Source of the DNA: Pseudomonas sp. Seg1 | GTDB lineage: Bacteria > Pseudomonadota > Gammaproteobacteria > Pseudomonadales > Pseudomonadaceae | DNA length: 64,000 bases | Assembly (NCBI RefSeq): GCF_018326005.1 | Contig: NZ_AP021903.1 | Location: 3,071,501 to 3,135,500 of the forward strand | Direction: 5' to 3' | Shown here: positions 56,997-64,000 of the stretch, one piece after another | Layout of the letters: each line of letters starts with the position of its first letter | Numbering within the stretch: the first letter of the stretch is position 1 | Translations under genes and position numbers: made by a program | The notes under the pieces: generated by a model | What the model saw: only the letters and a program-made list of their open reading frames with translations | The model's database searches: none | Told to the model about the DNA's origin: nothing

Positions 56997-57066
56997 GGTC
57001 TGAGTGCAGTGCTCAGACCATCAGACGATTCCTATAAGGTGGGGATGTTATTTGCACTTCGTCTGA
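56997..57066. promoter_or_regulatory. Cluster of four TCAGAC half-sites upstream of the fimbrial operon
   Basis: GTCTGA at 56998 and 57061 and TCAGAC at 57013 and 57021 form two dyads: GGTCTGAG/CTCAGACC (56997-57004 and 57012-57019) and TCAGACGA/TCGTCTGA (57021-57028 and 57059-57066). They lie between the RcsB-like gene and the fimbrial subunit and may be operators for that regulator. The first dyad could instead act as a weak hairpin. Confidence 0.55.
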
Positions 57067-57075
57067 TAAGTGCAT

Positions 57076-57723
57076 TCATTGAAAGACGTTATTCTCCAGG
57101 CAATATGTCAACAGATCCTGATCGCTGGACACTTCAAGTTTGCGCATCGCCGAAATCTTTTGCGTGCTGATGGTTTTCGCACTTCTGGACTGGCTGCGTG
57201 CAATCGTGGTGACGCTTTGCCCGGAGACAAACATGCGCAGAATTTCAAATTCCTTGGGCGACAGCCGCGACAGTCTTTCGTCCAGCGCCACGTTAGGCTC
57301 CAGGACGCTGACAGGCTCGGGTTTGGCACTTTTGAAGGTGCGGCCTTTGGCGATTGACGAGAGTGCCAGTTGAATATCGTCGTGCAACTGGTTTTTCTGA
57401 ATCACCCCCACCACCCCCAGTTCATGCAGACGGGTCAGAATCAACGGGCTGGAGATCATGGTCAGCACCAGCACTTTCACCTGGGCAAAATGTCGGCCCA
57501 GGTACTCCACCAGTTTCAGGCCGTCACCGTAGGGCGAATCCGCCGGCATGTTGAAGTCGGTGATCACCAGATCAACCGACTGGGTGTGCAGCAACTCGAT
57601 CAGCTCGTTCGAACAGACCGCTTCGCCCACCACACGAAAGCGCTCATCACGCTCTATCAGCTCACGTACGCCCAATAAAACGATGGGGTGATCATCGGCG
57701 ATCACGACGTTGAGTATTGCCAT
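57076..57723 (-). CDS. RcsB/RocA-like NarL-family response regulator
   Basis: 215 residues: receiver (about 4-125) with Asp56 in DLVITDFNMP, then a LuxR-type HTH (about 148-208; LSPKEFEILRMFVSGQSVTT and SAKTISTQKISAMRKL). Position between the RcsC-like kinase and a chaperone-usher operon matches RcsB of the P. aeruginosa cupD region and RocA1 of cupC. It is the probable activator of the fimbrial genes. It starts 38 bases after the kinase stop, so the two are likely co-transcribed. Confidence 0.9.
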   Translation of the reverse strand: MAILNVVIADDHPIVLLGVRELIERDERFRVVGEAVCSNELIELLHTQSVDLVITDFNMPADSPYGDGLKLVEYLGRHFAQVKVLVLTMISSPLILTRLHELGVVGVIQKNQLHDDIQLALSSIAKGRTFKSAKPEPVSVLEPNVALDERLSRLSPKEFEILRMFVSGQSVTTIARSQSRSAKTISTQKISAMRKLEVSSDQDLLTYCLENNVFQ

Positions 57724-57761
57724 GTTCGGCTATCCCTAGTGTGTTGTTGAATTCAATCGGG

Positions 57762-60700
57762 TTACGCCAGAGCATCGAGCATCGCGGTCAATCGCTCAAG
57801 CATAGCGCTGATCTCGCGGACCAGAGCGGGCGTGATGACGCGACCTTGCAGCTGGCTTTCCAGACGCACGCACGCTTCCGCCAGACCAGTGGCCTGCACC
57901 GCGCCAAGGGCCCCGGCCATGCTGTGCAGGTGTTGGGCCAGCGCGGGGGCGTCATTGCTCTGGAGCAGGGCGCTGACTTTCTCGATGTCTTGTTGCAGGG
58001 TACTGAAAAACAGCACGCGCATTTTCGGTGAAAGCTGTGGCTGATCCAGCGGTGGTGGGGTGTCTTGTGTGACAACCGCGTCATCGGCCAGCGCCGGCTC
58101 AACGAGTTGGCAATGCTTGAGCAACTGCGTTCGCAACGTGTGCAGGTTGAGCGGTTTCACCAGCCAGGCATTCATGCCCACCGCGGCGCAGCGCTCACCT
58201 TCATCGCGCAGGGCATTGGCCGTCACGCCAATGATCGGCAGATCCGCATCGTTGCTGCGCAACGCCTTGGCCAGTTCATAGCCATTCATGACCGGCATGT
58301 TGACGTCGGTCAGCACCAGATCAAACACCCCCGGCAGCCATTGATGCAGCGCCTGTTCACCATCGGCGGCGGCGACCACCGAGCAGCCCAGGGCTTCCAG
58401 CTGTTCTTTGATAATCGCTCGATTGATCGGGTTGTCTTCGGCAATCAGGATGTTCAGATCAAGGCGTCGCGCCGGCGCTTTGATCGCCGGGCGAGCTTGC
58501 GGGTCGGCGCCTTGTTGCGCGAAGTGGACAGCCCAGGCCACCGCGCGAATATCGTGGGCATCGACCGTCCAGCCTTCGCCCGTGTATTGCGGCGGATTGG
58601 CGCCGGCGGCCGTGGCGATGACGCGCAGACCTGGCCAGCCGGATGGCTCGGCGCACGGCAGTACGTCGAGCAACAGTGATGATGAGGCGGCCAGGTGTTT
58701 GGTCTCGGGGCCGATGATCTGAGTGTCCAGCCCCAGTCGCTCAAGCCAGCCGCAGAAATGTTGCGCCAACTCCGGCGCGTAAGCCTGAACGAACAAGGTT
58801 GGCATATGCGCGGTGAATACCGGGCAGTCATTCAGCGAACCCTCCACACGAGCGAGTTCCAGTTGCAACGAAAAGCTGCTGCCCAGACCGGGCTCGCTGA
58901 CCACTTTCAGTTGCCCCTCCATCAACTCACACAACCACCAGCAAATCGCCAGCCCCAAACCTGCACCGGCTTCGCTGGACGCATCACGTACCTGATAAAA
59001 CGGGTCGAACAGCTGAACTTGCTGGGCCTGGGAAATGCCGATCCCCGAGTCGCTGACCTGCCACAGCAGGCTGACATTTTCGGCGGATTCCTGCACAACT
59101 CTGGCGCGCAATACCACCCGGCCGTTATCAGTGAACTTGATCGCATTGCTCAGCAGGTTATTGAGGATCTGCCGGATGCGCAGGGGATCGCCGCGCACCC
59201 GGTCGGGGATCGCCGGGTCGATGCAGGCGTAAAGCTGCAAACCTTTGGCCTGAGCAAATGCACTGTAGGCCCGCAGCGAATCCTCGGTCAGTTCGAGCGG
59301 GCAGAAGTCCTGCGCTTCGATGGTCATTTGCCCGGACTCGATTTTCGACACATCCAGTACGTCGCTGATCAATTGGAACAACGTCGTGGATGAGCGCTGG
59401 ATCGTCCGCAGATATTCTTGCTGCCGAGGGCCAAGTTCGGTCAGCCCCAGCAACTCCAGAGTGCCGAGAACGCCATACAGTGGTGTGCGGATTTCGTGGC
59501 TCATGGTCGCGAGAAAACGGGTTTTCGCTTCATTGGCCGAATCGGCTTCACGCAGGGCATTTTCCAGTGCGGCGGCGTCATCGATGTGCCGGGTCACGTC
59601 GTGAAATGCGCAGATCCACACATGTTCTCCGTGGTAGCGCGCAGGCACGAACCCGACGTGATAATGCCGTCCTGCCACTTCCAGATCGGTCTGGCCCGCA
59701 GCGTTCAGCGCGTGTTCGCGGATTAGCGCCGCGATCAGTTGATCACTTTGTTGCCATTCCTGAATGCAGCGGTTTTCCAAGAGAATCCGGTGGTCACTGC
59801 GGCGTACGACACACAGGCCTGTTGGGGCGGTGTCGATGATCGCGCGGCTGAAGGCTTCGCTTTCAGCGATGCTTTCATGGGCCTGATGTGCAGGAATCAC
59901 CACGCGGATTTTGTACCAGCGATTGAACGCCCAGCCACCGCCGATACTGGTCAGCATCAACGTCAACAAGCCAAGCAGCGGCCACCAGGCATAGTCGATG
60001 AATCGCTTGAAACCGACCACATAGACGGCCGTCCACGGTTGTGGCCCGGCACTGGAAATCTTGAACACCAGACCGTCCAGACGAACATTCAGCCCGTCCT
60101 TTAAATCCTGACTGGCATGCTCTGCACCGATCACCAAAGTGCCGTTGGGAGCGGTGAGGTTGAAGCTGTCGTAGATCGACCACTTCATGATTCGTTCGAT
60201 GTTGTTGATCTGCGCCAGATTCAACAACGACGCCACAACCACCCATGAACTGGCGCCCTCGATATTCAGTTGCGCGGCGGGCATGTTGACATTGACGTAG
60301 GCCAGCAGCGCAGGCGGGCCTTTGCTATCCGATCGGGCGTCGTAGCGGACCCAGTGAACTTCACTGTCCAGCGGCTTGGGGTTGGCATCATGCAGCTGTT
60401 GCACCACTTGCTTCATGACGTCAACGAAAGATCCGCCCTGAAGCTGCCCGGCAGTGCGCAACTGCCCGGCAGCGGGGACGGCGATGTCGAAATTATCGGG
60501 CACGTTGAACAGGAATACCTGCGGTGATTGATAGTGCGAGGCCGACCAGAAAGCACTGTAGTAACTGGCCAGATGGGCACCCAGGGCAAAGACTCGTGCG
60601 CGCTCACTGGTTTCAATCGCTGCCGGATTGATTTTCACGCTGTACGGCAGGGAAGAGGAGAGCTCCTGCGCCTTATAGATCCCGACTCCCTCATAGGGCA

Positions 60701-60980
60701 ATGGCGTCTGCTTGAAGATTTGCACGTGTGTATTCAACGGCAGGCCTTTGTCGGCTTGCTGAACAATGGCGCTGAGGAACACTTCCTGTTCGCCGATGTT
60801 CTCCATCAGCCGGGCGAAATGAAACCGCACCGTGTCGCGCTGTTCCTCGACCATCCGATAAAGCCCCCAGCCACTGAGGCCCACCAACAGCGAGGCGAGG
60901 CCGCAGAGCACCACCAGACCAGTGTTCATTCGCAATGAGCTATTGGTCAGTTTTTCCAGATGGACAGTCGGGTGGGTCAT
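57762..60980 (-). CDS. RcsC/BvgS-type hybrid histidine kinase with HPt domain
   Basis: 1072 residues. TM1 about 18-44, a large periplasmic region, TM2 around 330-355 (WWPLLGLLTLMLTSIGGGWA), a short PAS-like segment, HisKA with His495 in MSHEIRTPLYGVLGTLELLG, HATPase (NLLSNAIKFTDNGR; GAGLGLAIC), receiver with Asp892 in LVLTDVNMPVMNGYE and a C-terminal HPt with His1019 in HSMAGALGA. It should run a His-Asp-His relay to the RcsB-like regulator. Sensor ligand unknown. Confidence 0.9.
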   Translation of the reverse strand: MTHPTVHLEKLTNSSLRMNTGLVVLCGLASLLVGLSGWGLYRMVEEQRDTVRFHFARLMENIGEQEVFLSAIVQQADKGLPLNTHVQIFKQTPLPYEGVGIYKAQELSSSLPYSVKINPAAIETSERARVFALGAHLASYYSAFWSASHYQSPQVFLFNVPDNFDIAVPAAGQLRTAGQLQGGSFVDVMKQVVQQLHDANPKPLDSEVHWVRYDARSDSKGPPALLAYVNVNMPAAQLNIEGASSWVVVASLLNLAQINNIERIMKWSIYDSFNLTAPNGTLVIGAEHASQDLKDGLNVRLDGLVFKISSAGPQPWTAVYVVGFKRFIDYAWWPLLGLLTLMLTSIGGGWAFNRWYKIRVVIPAHQAHESIAESEAFSRAIIDTAPTGLCVVRRSDHRILLENRCIQEWQQSDQLIAALIREHALNAAGQTDLEVAGRHYHVGFVPARYHGEHVWICAFHDVTRHIDDAAALENALREADSANEAKTRFLATMSHEIRTPLYGVLGTLELLGLTELGPRQQEYLRTIQRSSTTLFQLISDVLDVSKIESGQMTIEAQDFCPLELTEDSLRAYSAFAQAKGLQLYACIDPAIPDRVRGDPLRIRQILNNLLSNAIKFTDNGRVVLRARVVQESAENVSLLWQVSDSGIGISQAQQVQLFDPFYQVRDASSEAGAGLGLAICWWLCELMEGQLKVVSEPGLGSSFSLQLELARVEGSLNDCPVFTAHMPTLFVQAYAPELAQHFCGWLERLGLDTQIIGPETKHLAASSSLLLDVLPCAEPSGWPGLRVIATAAGANPPQYTGEGWTVDAHDIRAVAWAVHFAQQGADPQARPAIKAPARRLDLNILIAEDNPINRAIIKEQLEALGCSVVAAADGEQALHQWLPGVFDLVLTDVNMPVMNGYELAKALRSNDADLPIIGVTANALRDEGERCAAVGMNAWLVKPLNLHTLRTQLLKHCQLVEPALADDAVVTQDTPPPLDQPQLSPKMRVLFFSTLQQDIEKVSALLQSNDAPALAQHLHSMAGALGAVQATGLAEACVRLESQLQGRVITPALVREISAMLERLTAMLDALA

Positions 60981-61046
60981 TGCGCAAGCCTGTTGAAAAT
61001 GCCGGGATAAGCGTAGGTCACCGCTACCTCTGTAGAAAACATCGGG

Positions 61047-62234
61047 TCAATCCATCAACGCGGGACCGTCCTGCGTCAGCAGTTGCTGAAAATCCTGTGA
61101 CGACACGGCGTGGGAAATGATGAAACCCTGAACCTGAGTGCAGTTGATTTTACGCAACACCGCCAGTTCTTGCGCCGTCTCGACGCCTTCGGCCACGACC
61201 GTCAAACCCAGTTGTCGGCCGAGGGCGACAATACTTGTCAGGGCCTGCGCCAACTCTTCATTGTCATTGCAGCCCTGGACCAGGGCCCGGTCGATTTTCA
61301 ACTCGGTAAACGGCGTCGAGACCAGGTTCATATAAGAACTGTAACCCTGACCGAAATCATCCTGCGACAGGCCAAAGCCCTTCATGCGCAATCGGCATGC
61401 ACCGGCGTAGAAGTTACTGATGTCCTCGGGCATCGAGCATTCCATCAATTCGAAACAGATCATCGCTGGAACCCCCTGGCGCTGAAGCACAAAGGCAAGA
61501 ATCCGGTCAGCCAGATCGGGGCTGTTGAGCAGATGCGTCGGCAGGTTGATCGACACCGGGATCGCGTAACCTTGCACCTGCCATTGTTCCTGCGCCTTGA
61601 TTGCTTGTCCCAGAATCAGCCACAGCAAACGCTCTTCCAGATTGAAGGCTTTGAAGGCCGGTAGAAATACCCCCGGCAGCAAAAGCCCTTGCTCAGGGTG
61701 AAGCCAGCGCACCAGTGCTTCGGCGGCGACGATGCGGCCGTTGGCCAGTGATTTCTTTGGTTGGAACCAGGCCTGCAATTCACCGTTATCCAGCGCATCG
61801 AGAATGGCCAGATGATCAATCTGCGGGCCGGGCAGGGGCAGGGTGGCCTGACGCAAGTTGCCCAATTGGTCGGTGAGATTGCGCAGGGCTGCGGTCTTGA
61901 CCGGTTTGGAAATCAGGCCGATGACTTTCACGCCCAGATTGCGCGCGGCGAGGCTGGCACTGGTCAGCATGCGGCGCGAGGCGGCGCTCATGATCGCCAG
62001 CGCGGGGCGCGAACCCGAGGCGGCAAGCCCCTGGATGAACTGCACGCCGTCCATGCCGGGCATCAACAAATCGGTCAACACCAGATCGAAGTCGTGGCGT
62101 TTCAGGCAGTCCAGCGCGGCGCTGCCTTCTTCGGCAAATTGCAGATGAAACTGGCCGATCTCGCTGAACAGGTTTTGCAGGTACAGTTGCTGGAACGGAT
62201 GGTCTTCAACGACCAGGATACTAATCGGTTTCAT
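61047..62234 (-). CDS. PvrR/RocR-like response regulator with EAL phosphodiesterase
   Basis: 395 residues: receiver with Asp55 in LVLTDLLMPGMDG, then an EAL domain. The expected cyclic-di-GMP phosphodiesterase residues are all present: EAL at 172-174 (AAEALVRW), Asn230, Glu262 and Glu265 in FELMEC, Asp292-Asp293 in QDDFGQGYSS, Lys313 in TELKIDRALV and Glu349/Glu352 in VVAEGVET. It is therefore likely active and lowers cyclic-di-GMP. It overlaps the hybrid kinase upstream by 14 bases and precedes the RcsC-like gene by 66 bases. Confidence 0.9.
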   Translation of the reverse strand: MKPISILVVEDHPFQQLYLQNLFSEIGQFHLQFAEEGSAALDCLKRHDFDLVLTDLLMPGMDGVQFIQGLAASGSRPALAIMSAASRRMLTSASLAARNLGVKVIGLISKPVKTAALRNLTDQLGNLRQATLPLPGPQIDHLAILDALDNGELQAWFQPKKSLANGRIVAAEALVRWLHPEQGLLLPGVFLPAFKAFNLEERLLWLILGQAIKAQEQWQVQGYAIPVSINLPTHLLNSPDLADRILAFVLQRQGVPAMICFELMECSMPEDISNFYAGACRLRMKGFGLSQDDFGQGYSSYMNLVSTPFTELKIDRALVQGCNDNEELAQALTSIVALGRQLGLTVVAEGVETAQELAVLRKINCTQVQGFIISHAVSSQDFQQLLTQDGPALMD

Positions 62235-64000
62235 GGAATGTTCTTTCGTAGGACGCCAACTGGTTATGCAGGGCCTGTAGCGTGAAAGGTTTGATCAGGC
62301 AGTCGTTCATCCCGGCCGCCAGACACAGCGCTTCTTCGCCGCGCATGGCATTGGCGGTCGCGCCGATAATCGGTACCGTGCAACCGAGGCGGCGCAGCTC
62401 GCGGGCCAGTTCATAGCCGTTCTTCTGCGGCATGTTGACGTCGCTCAGGATCACGTCGAAATGCCCCTTGCGCCACAGCGCCAGGGCTTCCTCACCGTTG
62501 CTCGCCAGCTCGGCGGTACAACCCAGCTCCTGCAACTGGTCATGCAGGATCAACTGGTTGATGACGTTGTCTTCGGCGACCAGTACATGCAGATGCAGGG
62601 TTTTCAGTTGCCGCTGTGGCGCATCGATTGTGGGTTTTCTCGCCGACAATCCTTGAGCGTGGCTGACCGCTTGATGAATGGCGTGCAGGTGATTGATGTT
62701 CACCACCCAGCCGTCGTCGCTCCATTGCGGTTCGTTGTAGCCATCGCCCGTGGCGATCACTCGCGAGCCGGTCCACTCGGCGTCCAGACGCTGTTCGAAT
62801 GAGCCGGGATGCAGCTCCAGCAGCACATGGTCAGCGTTGCAGGCGCCCCGCGAAGGCCGATCGAGTTGTGGCCGTGCGCCCCAGCGGCGCAACCAGCCAT
62901 TCATCGCTTCGGCCAGTTCGCGGATGGGCGACACCACGTAGACCGTCGCCGGCAACAGCGGCGTAAAGCTGCTCGGCAACCTCGGCGTTGAGGGCTGCTC
63001 GAGCGACAGGGTCAGAGAAAAGCTGCTGCCCAGGCCCGGCTCGCTGACCACGCGAATATGGCCGTTCATCAAGTGGGTCAGGCGTTGACAGATCGGCAAC
63101 CCCAACCCGGTGCCGGCGATCACGTTGGTGTGGCCCCGGGACTGATAGAACGGTTCGAAAATCCGCGCCTGATCTTCCTGGGTGATGCCTTTGCCCGTGT
63201 CCGACACTTGCCAGAACAGGTTCACCCGCTCAGCGTCACGCCCAAGCAGCTTCACCCGCAGCACGATGCGCCCGGTATCGGTGAATTTGACGGCATTGTT
63301 CAGCAGGTTGTAGAGGATCTGACGAATTCTCGACACATCGCCAATCACCCGTTCCGGCAGCTTCGGATCAATCACTGCGTACAGATCAAGGCCCTTGCCA
63401 TGCGCCGCCGCCGCGTAGCCTTGAATCACTTCGTGGATCAGCTCGTGGACGCAGAATTCGCTGAGTTCAAGTGCCAGTTGCCCGGCTTCGATCTTGGACA
63501 CGTCGAGTACATCGCAGATCAACTGCAGCAGCGTCGCCGACGAGCCTTCGATGGTGTGCAGATAGTCGGTTTGCTGCGCGTCCAGTTCTGTTCGCGCCAA
63601 CAACTCCAGGGTGCCCAATACGCCATACAACGGCGTGCGGATCTCGTGGCTCATGGTTGCCAGAAACAGGGTTTTCGCTTCATTGGCGGCATCGGCCAAT
63701 TGCCGCGCCTGTTCCAGCGCCTCTTCAATTTGCGTGCGCGTGCTGATATCGCTGAAGGCACAGAGCAACACGTCCTCGCCCTTGTAGCGAGTCGGTGCGC
63801 AGCTGAGATAGAGATGGCGGCCGTCGGCGGTTTCGAAGTAGTCAGTGACTTGCGGGTCCAGCGCATCGAACGCCTGATAGATCCAGCGATGGCTGAGCCT
63901 TTCCCTTTCGCCGCTCTGGCCCAGCCATTGTTGTGACAGGGTATTTTCCAGTACCACCTGACCATTGGTGCGGCGCAACACGCACAGGGCCACGGGTGCG
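62221..64000 (-). CDS. PvrS/RocS-like hybrid histidine kinase, C-terminal part (runs off the window)
   Basis: At least 590 residues from the right edge to the stop. It contains a PAS-like segment, HisKA with MSHEIRTPLYGVLGTLELLA, HATPase (NLLNNAVKFTDTGR; GTGLGLPIC) and a receiver domain with DVILSDVNMPQKNGYE. It ends after the receiver, with no HPt, unlike the RcsC-like kinase. Its N-terminal sensor lies outside the window; an internal GTG at 63993 is not the real start. The 14-base overlap with the EAL gene signals coupled translation. Confidence 0.9.
   Translation of the reverse strand, partial: APVALCVLRRTNGQVVLENTLSQQWLGQSGERERLSHRWIYQAFDALDPQVTDYFETADGRHLYLSCAPTRYKGEDVLLCAFSDISTRTQIEEALEQARQLADAANEAKTLFLATMSHEIRTPLYGVLGTLELLARTELDAQQTDYLHTIEGSSATLLQLICDVLDVSKIEAGQLALELSEFCVHELIHEVIQGYAAAAHGKGLDLYAVIDPKLPERVIGDVSRIRQILYNLLNNAVKFTDTGRIVLRVKLLGRDAERVNLFWQVSDTGKGITQEDQARIFEPFYQSRGHTNVIAGTGLGLPICQRLTHLMNGHIRVVSEPGLGSSFSLTLSLEQPSTPRLPSSFTPLLPATVYVVSPIRELAEAMNGWLRRWGARPQLDRPSRGACNADHVLLELHPGSFEQRLDAEWTGSRVIATGDGYNEPQWSDDGWVVNINHLHAIHQAVSHAQGLSARKPTIDAPQRQLKTLHLHVLVAEDNVINQLILHDQLQELGCTAELASNGEEALALWRKGHFDVILSDVNMPQKNGYELARELRRLGCTVPIIGATANAMRGEEALCLAAGMNDCLIKPFTLQALHNQLASYERTFHETD

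Overview
The window is chromosomal DNA of a fluorescent Pseudomonas, most likely the P. fluorescens / P. koreensis part of the genus. This rests on a complete aprA-inh-aprDEF-autotransporter-polyurethanase cluster, a mexT/mexS/mexE region, OprD and DUF1652 proteins, and many short palindromic REP/REPIN elements of the TGTGGGAGCGGGCTTGCTCGCGA type. Genes are dense and GC-rich; function calls come from reading translations, not from database searches.

Layout. 1-6.0 kb: start of mexE (minus), a periplasmic M20 dipeptidase, a SotB-like exporter, then mexT and divergent mexS. 6.1-9.4 kb: an unrecognised 484-aa protein followed by a MocR-type regulator. 9.5-15 kb: pgm, a pirin, a UvrD-type helicase and a DUF1652 protein. 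15.3-19.1 kb: a polyamine-type block (SnoaL-AraC regulator, FAD amine oxidase, cupin, PotF-like binding protein). 19.6-36.7 kb: the exoenzyme island, with metalloprotease AprA, its inhibitor, the type I secretion system AprDEF, two subtilase autotransporters (PspA, PspB) and two RTX lipases/polyurethanases (PueB, PueA). 36.9-46.9 kb: two small exported or anchored proteins, OprD porin, amidase, class III aminotransferase with divergent TetR regulator, DUF502 protein, a nucleotidyltransferase and ProP. 47.0-49.0 kb: a 932-bp tandem duplication carrying two DUF6124-like genes. 49.1-52.9 kb: a membrane protein, a lipoprotein pair and an OmpR/EnvZ-type two-component system. 52.9-64 kb: a chaperone-usher fimbrial operon preceded by an Rcs/Pvr(Roc)-like phosphorelay with two hybrid kinases, a DNA-binding response regulator and an EAL phosphodiesterase response regulator.

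The most unusual signal is the pair of ~200-nt leaders in front of the duplicated DUF6124-like genes. Promoters and coding sequences are almost identical between copies, but the leaders have diverged while keeping complementary segments by compensatory changes. Each leader has two segments (A1, B1) that can pair with central segments (B2, A2), which can instead pair with downstream segments A3 and B3; B3 overlaps the Shine-Dalgarno sequence. This looks like a two-state RNA switch whose base pairs have been re-specified in each paralogue.

Other regulatory signals: boxes with MexT-site spacing in front of mexE and mexS, an RsmA/RsmE consensus on the aprA ribosome-binding site, and four TCAGAC half-sites between the RcsB-like gene and the fimbrial operon.
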